A DNA stretch of 64,000 nt from Melampsora larici-populina 98AG31 (GCF_000204055.1 NW_006768771.1:518296-582295); one strand, 5' to 3'. Positions 30,466 to 42,640 are shown, counted from the first letter of the stretch. Numbers and translations are program-made. Notes: generated by a model not told the origin, from the letters alone.

Positions 30466-33400
30466 TCATTTCACATTCACTGGTGAACTTTCTCGCTCAT
30501 CACCCGGAGCTTGCCAAATACGAACCTACAAAAGATGGACAAAAGAAAGTGAATACTTAAATTCAAGTTCAACAGAGTTCAAAATGATCTTTCAAACTAA
30601 CCGTATGATCATCACCAGCACTAGCAAACATAGTCGGATGTTTCGGATTCCACGCCACTGCATTCACACTACCTTCACTATGTCCATTTAGAACTTCAAT
30701 CAATGACCCAGTTTCTTTATGCCATACATAAATCTTTGAATCTTCACTTCCACTCAAAATGAAATTTCGATCCAGTCCTCCAAAACAACTACGGATAACA
30801 AATTCCCCTTGTTTTTGTCCAACATAACGTCGTATTAAGCAATGGGTATCCAATGAGTAAAGATGTACCTCCTGAATATGGTATCAAAAGCGCTCAGTCA
30901 GCCTTAGATCGCTGAAATTTCGTTGCATACAACCAAGAAGGTGATTGGAAACTTACGTTCGGTGATTGATTGATAAGGGCGTACTTGGAGTCATGGGATA
31001 TTGACACGCATGTCAATTCACGAGTCTGGGGGATCATCCTGCGTGGGAAAAATGTGAAAGGACCATTAGCCGGAGATTAAGATCACCGGAAGGTTTCCAA
31101 TTCCGTTGTGAGTCTTACGCGTCTTCCTTCTTCTCAGCGATATTGAAGATATGTATACGTCTTTGTTTATCTTTCGCAACATCCGTTCCATTTGAAGTAT
31201 CGTTTGTAGAATCATTCCCTAAATCCCTTTCCGAAGAATCAGGAGAATATTCATTTCATTGACAAGTTGCGCAGATGATGACTGACTAGGTTCAGTTTGA
31301 CTATTCCCAACATTGACTTGTGCGATACCGATTGCAACCAGTCGCTTTCCATCTGGAGAGACTGCCAAGTCAAGGATCCGAGATGGCGATACCCGCCACA
31401 TGAAAGTGGTTTGACCCTTGAGATCCTGTTGGAGACCTATCATAAATTAAAGTGAAAACGTCGTTCGCTGAGATAATTGCTTCCTCACCCAAAACAAAAC
31501 ATCCGAGTCCATCCCACCCGAAACAAACCCTTGGCCGTCAGGTAGCCACGACAAAGCAGATACATCATATTCATGCTTGACCATTGTCGAGATGCAATCA
31601 CCTGTCTGATGGGCCACTCGTGTTCACGACCATCCGACTTAGATAGGTGCCCCTGACAGTAATGAGGTAAGATGCACGATGACAACAAAACTCACGCGAG
31701 TGTTCCACATTTTTATAGTACAATCAGATCCTGTCAGGAGTACACTATCATCCGGAGACCAAGCGATGCAACTGATACCAGCAGGGTGTCCGTCCAATAC
31801 CAGGTGAACCGCAATAGTGACTTCACCATTCCCTTGGCAGAAGGATTCATCATATGGTGGTGGTGGAATACCGGCTAGGTAAGGGGCAGTTGAATGGGGA
31901 TCAGAGGGGGCAGAAGTCGACAGCGCACGCCAAAGCGCAGCCCGAGTGGTAGATGAAGAAGTAGAGTTTAATGAATTCAATTGATCACGAAATTTGTCTG
32001 GCGCTTTACTCTGCGGAACGGGACGACTTTGTCTGGTATTGCCTTTGACTGGCGTAAGCTTCCATATGATACATCGGGTATCTCGACCGGCTGAAGCTAA
32101 TCGTGTACCATCATGTGACCATTCAATTCTCCAAACTTCGTCCGAGTGCTGAGAAAGAACATGGCTCGTTTGAATTGGGAATGAAAATCGACTACAAGTG
32201 TGGTTTGACAGTAAGGAGATTGGGGGATTGGTGACATGGTACAGGCATTGCAAACGCTGCAAGTTTTTGGATTGCTCCAGAAGATGTGAGAGGCGTCGAT
32301 GCGGTAGTAGTTTGTCAGGCGGGATCAAAGCTGTGAACAATCAAAGGAAGATGTGGGTTCGATTCAACAAAAGAGAACCCTCCAAAACAAGCAATCCGAA
32401 GGAATCCACACATACCTTGCAAGTCTTCCAGAAGTCGAATCCGACTACCTTGCCCAACTCCACTCCACATGGCTCTTTGACGAATTTCTTCCACGGATCC
32501 GCACATCATCAAGGAGCTCAATAAACACAGCCTCTGAACACCTGGATCTTCGTCTTCCTCTTCAAGCCACATCGGGCCATGACCAAGATCAGGCTTGTTA
32601 TCCGTTGTGATATCGACTGAAAGCTTGTTAAGTGAGGTGCCAATCTTTGATACAGACGATTTCATCCTCAACAATAAGTCGGAATCGATGGGATGTGTAG
32701 GGGATGCGAGCGGAGCCAACTCGCGACGAAGGACAGATAAAGCCTTGCTCGTTTGCCCTAGTTCCAGTAACTCAAGGTACTTTTGCTGGGCGACGAGGAA
32801 CCTGGCCATCTACAGGTAGTGCAGAAAAGCAATGAGTAAGATGATCTGGAAAATGAGAGACTGCTGACTCACATTTAGGACCTCTGAATCCACACCTAGC
32901 AAACTACTAGTTACCCATGCTGATGGTCTTAAAGGATGTGTGGTATGTGGTGAAGTAGGACTACGGCTATCTGGAATATTAGACGGCTCGGCATGTTCTA
33001 AACTCCTGATATGTTCACGCTTCAAAAGATCTTCAACGTCCTGCCATCTGCCCGACAGGATATTTTCTCGCAATGCAGTAATTTCAATGGAGGGATCAAG
33101 TGAGACCCCCGATTCGACTTCCAATGTCATGGCAGCCGCTCTAAAATGATCGTAATCAATAAGGCACTGATTTGATCATTTTGAATGTTGAATTGCTCAC
33201 GGATACCCGATTTCTTTCAAACCTTGTAAAAGAAGGCGAACGACCTCTTCTCTTCCGATGTCGGACATATGGGGCCATGGCGGGTGATTAGCAGGTGGAT
33301 GGCTAGATCGTAAAGTTGCATTGTCTTCGGTATCCAGATGACTGGTAGTCTTGCCATTGGCTTGAATTCCAAGGCCCAAATCTTGCAAACCATCCCGGAA

Positions 33401-34377
33401 AGACATTAGTAAAGAATCCAACTTGGAAGCGCTGGGACCTGGATAAGCGGTAAAGCATTTTAGCTATGAGGCTTAAGAGTTATATTGATGTTGATGGACT
33501 CACCTGTGGGATGTAGTGATGGTGGGTTAATGTGTGGTTTGATGCTTGAATCATCCAATGGAGGTTGAAGAAGCGTATGAGAACTTGATACAGCTTGTAA
33601 TGATGGAGATCCTGATGAAGCTTGGGATTCATTCATTGAATCGTTCATGATGAGCGAATGACGCCGCCGTGGGCGTTTGGTGGCCCTTGAGGCTTGTTCA
33701 GACCCAATGAAAGAGTTATGCTCGGATTGAGGAAGTGTAACAGATGGATCGGCTGAAGGGGAACGAGGACGACGAGCTGGACGCAAGGAGGATGAATGTG
33801 AATGAATATCGATCGAGGCCTGGGGATTATTGATAGAGCTTGGTTGTGAGGAGATTGAGTGTGATGGATTGATGTTTGAGAGGTGCTGTTGTTGCTGAAG
33901 TGGTGGTGAGCGTTGATCGAGATAGGAATGAGTTGAATTCGAAGCCCAATTAGTAGCAGACAGTAGAGCAGGTGAGACTTGAAGGTTTGGATTGATTGAC
34001 TGAAATGGTAAAGAAGATAAGGAAAGATTCAAATCCAATGAATTCATCGATTTTCACCAAATTACATCAAATCAATTTCAAACCAAAAAAAACAGTTTCA
34101 AATTCACAACAAAATCATCATCACTTCAGCATTCATCATGACTTTCCACTATCATCTTACAATCAAAAGTTAAATCGAGTTCAATAGAAACTTGATCACT
34201 CACAATGTTCAACAACAGATTCCTAGGTGATAATATAATATCATGAGTTGAGGTTTGTAGGTCTGATGAAGTATTATTGGAGTGACTGAGATGATGAGAG
34301 TGATTGTTCGAAAGATTGAGGTTGAGATGATTACTATTGCTATTCCTATCTGACTCCTCAGGTAGATCCGAGCTCAT
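30466..34377 (-). CDS. WDR26/Gid7-like WD40 protein (GID/CTLH complex)
   Basis: Starts at ATG 34375-34377 (MSSDLPEESD) and ends GDERESSPVNVK at TGA 30466-30468. Domains in order: a long Ser/Asn-rich disordered region, LisH (IGREEVVRLLLQGLKEIGY, near 33220), CTLH/CRA (ALRENILSGRWQDVEDLL near 33060; ARFLVAQQKYLELLELGQ near 32790; LSSLMMCGSVEEIRQRA near 32510), then WD40 repeats (QHSDEVWRIEWSHDGTRLASA; ISCIAWSPDDSVLLTGSDCTIKMW; ALSWLPDGQGFVSGGMD; GSVNAVAWNPKHPTMFASAGDD). WDR26/Gid7 is a subunit of the GID/CTLH ubiquitin ligase. At least nine introns are present; for example exon 1 ends at 34204 (GTGAGT). A one-base frame change near 31240 (AAA where AAAA would fit) probably reflects a sequencing error, because both sides are well conserved. 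Confidence 0.85.
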
Positions 34378-35321
34378 TCCTATCGAAAACCAATCTCACT
34401 GAGTTATCTTGATAACCCAAAAGAAAAATCTAAAGTTAACAGTGTTAACAATAAAATCAACAATCTATACCATCAATGTGTGATTTGCAGTTGAACCTTG
34501 AAGCAACGAAAATAAACACTGACTTAAACTTCAAACTGAGAAATAGTGTGGAAAAGTCACCAGATGATTTGCTTTCCAAGACGAATGAGTTTGAGATTGA
34601 AAGATCAGGTTCATAAATGCAGAAGGATAGGATGAGATATACGAACTGAACTCATCAACAAGGGGATTCCGATCAAACACTGTTCTTTGTCAAGACTCAA
34701 ACTGTAAAATTTAAATTGATTTGAAAAAAGGGTTGCATTCTAGATTATTTAACAATTCAGTTGAGAAACAGGAGAAACTGGATCTTGACCCAGCATTTGC
34801 AAAAGACCATACATCTCCAAAGGTCATCAATCTCATTCAGATCAAACTTCTCTCTGAGTCTCAGATAAGATAGGATGATACATACAAAAAGAGACTTCAA
34901 TTTCATGAACTTCAAACAAATCTTCATCCCCAACCAATCTATATCCACTTTGATTAACTAACCTTGGCTTTTCTTTGAAAGCAATCATGTCAAAAACAAG
35001 GGGACAAGTTGAACACAAACATGGCCAAAGTATCTGTTAAGAGATTCAAACAATCAATGCAACAAAGGTATCTATTTGTTTGACCATATAATTGACCGGA
35101 TTAGGCAGGTATAATCATTTGTTTGATACATGGTCTGACCTTTGATATACATCTTTGCTATACCTTTGATCAAAGCCATGCTACATATAGATGAGAAACT
35201 TTGTGAATTGAAACTCAGTCTTCTTTATTAAAACACAGTAACAAAAAGATGAATGATCCGATCAGGAATGTTAGGTGCTTTCAAACTAGGAAAAAGTCGA
35301 AATGTTCACCAGAAAAATCGT

Positions 35322-35521
35322 CAACTGTGTAATTACAATACATGTGATACAAGACTGTAGTGCAATCATAGTTTTTCATTACATGCTTTTTTGCTCCTTC
35401 AAAATTGTGAAGCCCTACGAGGGAGGAGGAGGGAGGCCCTGGGAGGCCCCCTCCAAATACAAAGTTGAACTTTGTGATTGCACTACAGCGATGTATCAGA
35501 TGTATTGTAATTACACAGTTG
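35322..35521. mobile_element. 200-bp inverted-repeat MITE
   Basis: Terminal repeats of about 55 bp start CAACTGTGTAATTACAATAC at both ends (inverted). The GC-rich centre has a purine tract (gagggaggaggaggga) and can itself fold (ggaggccc / gggaggcc). No target duplication is apparent, so the superfamily is unassigned. Confidence 0.75.
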
Positions 35522-35562
35522 CGAAATAGTTACACAGTTCACATAGCATACCATAAAGTCTC

Positions 35563-35666
35563 CAGTGATGGCAATGCTGTACAAGAGCTGGGAACTAATC
35601 AAAATTGACTACATCAGTGATGGCAATGCTGTACAAGAGCTGGGAACTAATCAAAATTGACTACAT
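35563..35666. repeat. 52-bp perfect tandem duplication
   Basis: Two adjacent identical copies (35563-35614, 35615-35666) start CAGTGATGGCAATGCTG and end AAAATTGACTACAT. Confidence 0.9.
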
Positions 35667-36490
35667 CTTTATCTCAAGATCCTCACTCAGATTTTTAAGA
35701 GTTCAAGTAATCGATCTTAATATCAGTTGAGTATATACTCATACTCGGTACTCATTCCGTTGGAAGCTTAGATTAGGGGTATTCAAAACTCCATAAATGT
35801 GTCCCCAAAGTGTCAAGAAGTGACACCGATGAACTTCTCCTCCAAAATGTTTAGATATCACTTCTGGACACTTCTAGGAATATTTGAAAGCACCTCTAAG
35901 CCTTGATTTCAAAGCCTCTGTGCCTCTCACTTATGGAGAGGCGGCAAGTGTCAGCTCAACAACAAGTACTACAAGTTCTGAAAGGGGTATCACCCACCTC
36001 CTTGCTCACCCCATAGATGATACACTTCACCTTCCATCAGCAAAACCTTCCATCAGCAAATCATCCTTCAAACACCTCAAGATCATTATCAACTCTGCTT
36101 CTCCTGCCTCAGGTACTACCAGATTTTTCACTTAAACAATCACTTGCTCAAGTTCAGGTATCATGCTGAAAAGTAGAAGGATTGGACGGCTTGAGTATCC
36201 CAGAACCAAGACAAACAAAGTTGAAATATGGTTGGGGGAACTAGAGCTGTTGACACCCAATGTGTATCACAAATACTCAACACTTCCTTAGCTCATCATT
36301 CATATCTATTGCTCATATTTACACTGAGAATTTCTACTTATCTTGTAAGAATGAGTTTACAATTCTTGACTCAGCTCAGAAACTGCTGTATATAACATAT
36401 CTAGTTTCTTTCTTATTTGTTGTCTTGTCATCAGTGAAATTACTACCACTTAGATGTATTTGTACAATTCTTGTGTTATGACACACCTGT

Positions 36491-36990
36491 CCATTCCTCA
36501 TCATTGTTGTACATTCTGATCAAGTGAAATCTTGTCAGAATCCCATTTCACCTACACTACATGAGCTTCTGTCTCATTGGAAACATCTTCAAAATTGGCA
36601 ATACTTGGCTTCAAGAACTCTCTGCAATTGAGATCATTCACACAGGCTTCTCAATAGTTTTATGAACTTTCCAGAGGTCACATTCATCAAGGTGGTAAGC
36701 TCTGTCTGTTATTTAGTGTCTTTCTTTTTTAAGCTCTGATTTGATGATATGGTCAGGTGCAAATGAAAGAGGAAAACTTCTTTACCCTGTTTTCAAGACT
36801 CAACATAACAAAGTATTTGAAGACACTTCCAGTACTCCTCAAGCACAGGTTGAAGTGAAACTCTTGGCTGCTCTAGCAAATATGGGGGAGTTGGGCAATG
36901 TCAGATAAGTTTCACTCATAGGCTGTTTATTGGGTTATTCAGGTTGGTGCTTGTTTATAAACAAACCATTTAGTGCTTTTCTGTTATTGA
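36491..36990 (+). pseudogene. Harbinger transposase relic, 5' part
   Basis: Decayed coding sequence, with a readable stretch VEVKLLAALANMGELGN near 36860 that resembles the helical region before the nuclease of fungal PIF/Harbinger transposases. It is cut at 36990 by the Ngaro element and continues at 43263. The assignment rests mainly on the downstream DDE segment. Confidence 0.4.
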
Positions 36991-37321
36991 TTGAGGTGTG
37001 GTGACGACGGGACTAGGAATCTCACTAGTCCTTGTCCCACCTCGGAAAGCTCCCTAGAAAGAGCAAGAGGTTTCACAGGAGTGAAACCCACTGCGTCAGA
37101 TCTTGCCTGGTCGACCAAGCAATGATTGGTAAGATCCGCCCTGGAGAATGGTACTCAGGCACGGTCAACATGAGGTTTGGCCTTCTTCGTGTTCCTCCCA
37201 GTCACTTCCAAAGTTCCTCAGGAACTCTATCCATTCCCCTCTCTTTTCCTCGGTCTCATTCTCACGACCGCCCTTTTTCTAGGAGCTTTTTCTCTTCGCG
37301 GTTAGCAATCCTTTTTCGAAC
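36991..37321 (+). repeat. Split repeat A1
   Basis: 331 bp, nearly identical to A2 at 42641-42971. It ends 'cctttttcgaac', which is complementary to the start of B ('ggttcgaaag'). Confidence 0.93.
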
Positions 37322-37350
37322 GAAAAATCTCAATTATACACAATTACGAT

Positions 37351-40300
37351 ATGGTCAGAGCGAGCCGAAGAATGAATAGGTTGAGTCCAGAATTCAAACC
37401 TGTACCGACTTCACAACCAGAGTTTGAGATCGAAACAGAAGAGGAAGAGAGAGAAAGAATAGAGAGAGGAAGAGCTAGCTAGATCACAAGCATTAAAGGA
37501 AATCAGAACCAAGAAAGATCAACGAAAGAATAAGAAAGATTTAACATTAAACAAAGATGCAACAATGGAAGACAACTTAATTTTTGATGAAGATATAGTT
37601 TTTGAAGGAGATCATTCAGAAGAGTCAGACAAGTCTTCATCATCATCAATCAAAATCGATGATACTAAGAAAGAGAAAGATAGTCAAAGTGAGTATCTAG
37701 AAGATGATTCATCCCCCTTATTCGTGATGTATTCCGAAATTTCTAAATCTGCCTTCATATGTAATACCACTCTGAGAGAACGATGTCTCGTTAGTTTGTG
37801 ATTTATTCCAAACCTGGTAGTATCCACCTTCACTTACCACCTCATTCGTGATATACTCTGAATGTGTGATTACTCTTGATCGTTTATGATTTATTCCGAT
37901 CTATGAATCCCAGTTGCTTAAACTGTCCTCTTCGTGATTTATTCCGAGAGCTCTAATATCGTGATATATTCCGATTTATGATATATTCCAGATCTCATTC
38001 GTTACTTAAATCGTTTAACCTCTAACGTTGAAAGAAAAATTTTGAAACTAATTCATTATTTTGCTACAGCTATGTCTATAGAATTAGCGAAAATGGCACT
38101 AGCTATGGGTAATACAAAATTAGTCGAACAATTTTTGAAATCTTTAGAAAACGCATCAGACGAAACAGCAGCAATATCGAATATTAATCCGTTGAAGAAT
38201 TATAAAAGTGGACAAGTGTCAACCTCACAGCTACGAGCATTCACGTCGTACTGGGATACACACTTAAAGAAATTAGATATCCACTTAAAGTTGACTATAT
38301 TTAACGATAAATGGATAGAGTTAGATCAAATGGTAAACGGAAATAATACCTCTTCCAAGAAAAAGGACAAACCAACAGGTCACCCAGCCAAAAGTGAATG
38401 GTGGTTATCCTTTGCTGATTGGACTCGGGCGAAAACGTTAATGTTGAAGTACTTGAGAGACACGTACCATCACGATCCTTTTGCAGACGAGTAAGTGAAA
38501 TTACACAGTCATTCATTTAAACTATAAAACTAAAATGCCTTCACGTTTGGTCCATTGATAATCAGTTTAGAAAAACATTTTGAGAGAGTCGAGAACTTTG
38601 GTCTGAGACACGGATGGGTGACTGCATTTAGGTATGACATAATGGTTAGGACAGACGTTTTATGTAATAGGGTGAATGGCGCACCTGGAGACCCAAAGGT
38701 GCTAAGAGAGAATTTTCTAGAAGATGCGAAAGCTAGGACTGACCTGCTGAAAGATGGCCGCATACTGTTATTAGATGACCGTAAGTTATACAATTGATAT
38801 TAAAATATCGTTACTTGATTTTGTTTATTCGTAATCAATAATTAAAATTTTATTTGTTCGGAATTTAGCTTACGCGAAAGGTAACGCAAAAGAACGATTC
38901 AGTCCAATAACGGGGAAAAAGTATCCAGATAGTGTTGACCACGACTCAGCAGAATTAAATGAGTTTGATGTTGACCAAAACGAGTCGAATGATTACTTGA
39001 AACCTCCTTCTGTTAATAGGAATGAAAGTTTCAAGAAACAAGACAATTACAATCAAAGTGGAAACTATCAAATGAATAATAGAAGAAATAATCGAGGAAA
39101 GTTTAGAAGGGACAGGTCTCCAGGACCTTACCAAAGATACGATAGACCTAATGATAAAGAAGTGTTTGATCCAAAAGGGAAAGGAAAGCAAACGTAAGCT
39201 AGAATATGCTGATTGAGAAAATCAGAAGTAGAATGTGACGATTCTTTTTCTACACAGCAACAAGTCGCAATGGTACAAAAAGCCAGATGATTTCCCAAGA
39301 GCGTCAACATCAAAAGATAATCAGACGTGAGTAAATGTCTTTTCAGAGAACCTCATTTGGAAGAGGATGATATTGTTGTGTCGTTGTTTCATTTGTAATT
39401 GAGTATGCGTGTTATGCAATGTTTTTGGTTATAATTGTAGTTTAAGTTTCGCAAGTAATGAATTCATAGATCAGTTGAAACACAACATCGATAGTGAGCA
39501 TCAGACAAAGGCTGAGCCAAAGGTTCCATGGCCGGCAAAAGTGAAATGTGACATGAACATTGATGTTTCGGAAAGACAATTGATAAAGTACGGATTGATA
39601 GAAAAATATAACTACTTACTTAAAGGTCTTAGAGAAGGCTTTCATCAAGGTGTCCCGGTTCATAGAGTGAAAGATTTGAAATATTATTGTCCTCCGAACC
39701 ACAGTTCAGCAAATAATGCAAGATTGAAGATTGAATTGAACATAGAGAAGGAAGTAAAAGCTGGAAAGATGTTCGGTCCGTTCGATAAAGAAATAGTTTA
39801 CAGAAATCTAGGTTTTTTCCGGACGAGCCCCTTAGGAGCCGTAGAGAACGCAGACGGGACTTTCAGGCCAATTAATGATATGTCATATCCGAAGTTCGAC
39901 AATGACATCAGATCAGTGAATTCCTATGTGAACAAAGAAGAGTTTGAAACGACTTGGGACGATTTTAAAGCCGTAGCCACATTCGTGAAAAATTTGAAGA
40001 GAGACGTGTTGATGGGGATTTTCGATTGGGAGGGTGCATACCGACAAATCCCAACGCACCCATCACAATGGCCGTACTTAGCAATCATGGACTTCGAAGA
40101 TCGTGTTTTCATAGACATTATGATAGCCTTCGGAGGTGTGGCTGGTTGTGGCTCCTTCGGCGGTCCCGCAGACGGGTGGAAAGAACTGATGAAAGCTATA
40201 TTTAAGTTAATGGAGGTTTTCAGATGGGTAGACGACAATTTGATGATTAAATACAAAGAAGATACAACTACGATGTTAGACATAGTAGCAGCAAGTGAAG

Positions 40301-41232
40301 AACTCAGCGTAAAGACTAATGTTACTAAATACTCAGAGTTTGCGGAAGAACAGAAGTTTATCGGTTTTATTTGGAACTGTGTCGAGAAAACTGTAAGGCT
40401 TCCTGACAAGAAACTGGTAAAAAGGCGTAGAGAGGTAGATGAGTTTTTACTGAAGGATTTGTGCACTAAGAAAGAGCTACAAAAATTCAACGGGAAATTG
40501 AGCCATCTGACTCTAATATTGCCACAGTTGAAGTGTTATCTGACAGAAGGTTTTAGATGCGTAGCCGCTTGGAGAACGCCGGGAAGAAGACAAATCACCG
40601 TAGACTTAAGAGAAGACATACTCCATTGGAAACAATACTTAGAGAATTTGAATCCCACCAAGATAATCCCAGACCACGTGATACAAAACGTGGGCTGGGT
40701 CGGCGACGCCTCGACTGAGTATGGAATAGGTATAATCATTGGCAAGAAGTGGTCTCAGTTCCAATGGTTGCCCGGTTGGGACCAGCCCCCTGGCAGGCCA
40801 AGGCGAACGATCGCCTGGGCCGAAACGGTAGCGGTCCGTCTGGGACTTCTTATGCTCGAAAAGAAAAGGAAGGGTCAAGGTTTATCTATGGCTGGTCTGA
40901 AATTTTCTTGCCTCACAGACAACACCACGACAGAGGGCGCGGCGCGTAACCGGAAATCAAAGGATTTTTGGGTCAACAGGGAGTGGCGCCTGGTCCAGGA
41001 CATGCTGGTAGGCTACGATTGTGATCTGAACCTAGTCCGGGTTACATCTGAAGATAACGAAGCCGACAAGCTTTCGCGTGGCCTCGATCCTTCAAAAGGC
41101 AAAGAAAACGTGGTCGCCATCGATGTGCCAGAAGACCTAGTCCCCCTCTTGTCGCAAGTTTTCCCCACCCAAACTCAACCTCATGTCTTCAGCAAAAAGA
41201 ACCCTACGTCAGACGAGTCCTGGAGTTTTTAG
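37351..41232 (+). CDS. Ngaro gag-RT-RNase H, six exons
   Basis: ATG 37351-37353 opens a charged gag (MVRASRRMNRLSPEFKP). Predicted exons: 37351-37688, 38070-38490, 38566-38780, 38869-39193, 39258-39326 and 39441-41232, all with GT-AG introns and continuous frame. Gag includes SIELAKMALAMGNTKLVEQF and a basic Arg/Asn-rich tail (NNRRNNRGKFRRDRSPGPYQ). The last exon holds reverse transcriptase (DWEGAYRQIPTHPSQWPYLA; FRWVDDNLMIK with the catalytic Asp pair near 40225) and RNase H (GWVGDASTEYGIG near 40695). The stop is TAG 41230-41232. One extra G in the gagagagg run near 37468 shifts exon 1. Gag and RT appear to be one fusion made by splicing. Confidence 0.78.
37689..38069 (+). repeat. First intron with a 15-bp motif repeated 7-8 times
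   Basis: The predicted 381-nt intron (GTGAGT...CTACAG) contains cgtgatatattccga-like words at 37723, 37796, 37846, 37885, 37933, 37960 and 37977, with a weaker one at 37864. Spacing is irregular (17-73 bp). All copies are in the same orientation and keep tgat-tatt/actc-c/t-ga. No such words were noticed elsewhere in the element. A role as a protein-binding array or splicing/RNA signal is speculative. Confidence 0.75.
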
Positions 41233-42196
41233 ACATATGAACACTGTCAGTGAGCGTATTCTGGAATATAGTTGGGCAGCTTCAACGACCCGGAAGTACG
41301 CGGCAGCAGTGAACAAATATTTCGCTTTTATGAACTCTTTGATTTTCCCCTTCCCCACGTCAGCGAACGACATCTACCATTTCGTCTTGTGGTGCAACGA
41401 TTCTAATAACGACAAAACAGTAGTGAGCGCGACGACGAAACGTTACTTGACTGGGCTCCGGATGTGGCACACCTTGCATGGTGTTACCTTCCCTACGCTT
41501 GATTTCGACCGCCTACGTCTGTTACTGAAGGCAGCCAAGAAATGCGAGACCCGGGATCTGTCACGCGTCCGAGCAGGCCTCACTCTGATGGACGTGGACT
41601 TTCTTATAACGCGCCTACAAGGCAACTCCGTACCAAATGTCGTATTACGTGGGGTCATCTTGGTCGGTTTCTGGGGACTAGCACGACTGGGCGAATTGAC
41701 TCGCCATGATGACCACCCCCTCGTATTCGTCCGCCGCCGCGACGTTAAGTTTGCACACGACCTTTCGGCGGCCACGGTGTTGATCAGATTGGCAAAAACG
41801 GCGGCGCCAGGCGAAGAACAATTCTTGCGACTTAAAAGACAACCAAACCGGCTAGACCCCGTGAAGGCACTTCAAGATATTTTGGATCTCTCCCTAGGTG
41901 GTCCAGATGATCCCCTGTTTTGAGGCGTCTCACACACCACCCCTATCGGAAGAGGAACCGTACTGACGGTTTTGAAGAAACATCAGCCGGCAGGAAAATC
42001 CTTTTGGTCAGGGCATAGCTTACGAATAGGGGGTGCATCACTGATGGCGAATTTGGGATGTTCCAAGAGGGCGCTAAAGCGTGCGGGAAGGTGGCATTCT
42101 TCCTCGTATAAGTTGTACATACATAGGTACTCACCGAAGGTCTTGCAGGGTACGAAGTTGTTAGCTCGGTGGCTGAACAGAACGAATGAGAGATGA
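41183..42196 (+). pseudogene. Ngaro tyrosine recombinase with one in-frame TGA
   Basis: ATG 41183-41185 overlaps the RT frame by 50 bases. The frame runs 338 codons to TGA 42194-42196, with a single internal TGA at 41921-41923. The N-terminal SAM-like DNA-binding part (SWAASTTRKYAAAVNKYFAF) precedes the catalytic domain: first Arg in GLARLGELTR near 41690, the H-x-x-R box HSLRIGGAS at 42014-42040, and the nucleophile Tyr in SYKLYIHRYS near 42120. All expected catalytic residues are present. The internal TGA precedes the HxxR box, so the product would be truncated without readthrough. Confidence 0.85.
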
Positions 42197-42380
42197 CTGT
42201 CCTTGCATAGCTGTGTAATACAATTTCTTCGTCTGCGTTTTCTACCTCGTGTGCCCCTGTTGCAAATGAATCTCGTAGTGCCTGAATTGAAATGCTCTCG
42301 GGAGCTTCTGCCTCCATGAGTGCGGGTTGCGATCACCTTCGCAGGATATCGGCTCATAAAGCCTTCTCTCCCTGAGGATG

Positions 42381-42640
42381 GGTTCGAAAGGAATCCCTCC
42401 CCGCTCTCATGTGCGCTACCCGACCCAAAGACTGGAATCTGAAAACTCTAGTGTTTTCCTCCAGTCTGATGTCGAGGTAGAGGTTTGTCTCCCGTAGCAA
42501 GCTACCCTCACCCTCGAGACCTCTCGAGGGCAAGTGTAGCTAAAGCGCAACTACCTAGCGCACGTAAGAGGGTGTGTCGACGACACACTCGTCTTACCAG
42601 TCACTCCTCCCACACTGCTAGGAGAGGAGTAAGACAAGGA
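42381..42640 (+). repeat. Split repeat B1
   Basis: 260 bp, nearly identical to B2 at 43003-43262 (one visible difference near 42421). It contains small perfect hairpins, cctcgagacctctcgagg and gtgtgtcgacgacacac. Confidence 0.93.

Larger units (their letters stand above)
34378..36490. other. Intergenic with a small MITE and a tandem duplication
   Basis: No gene is supported. It holds the 200-bp inverted-repeat element at 35322-35521 and the 52-bp duplication at 35563-35666. An open frame at 35884-36135 is Ser/Thr-rich without motifs and is not called. Confidence 0.45.

Noticed and set aside
35884..36135. Ser/Thr-rich open frame as a possible secreted protein
   Set aside because: No signal peptide, no intron evidence and no motif; surrounded by repeats.
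37689..38069. CRISPR-like spaced repeats
   Set aside because: The motif is short and degenerate, spacing is irregular, and the host is a eukaryote; it lies in a retrotransposon intron.
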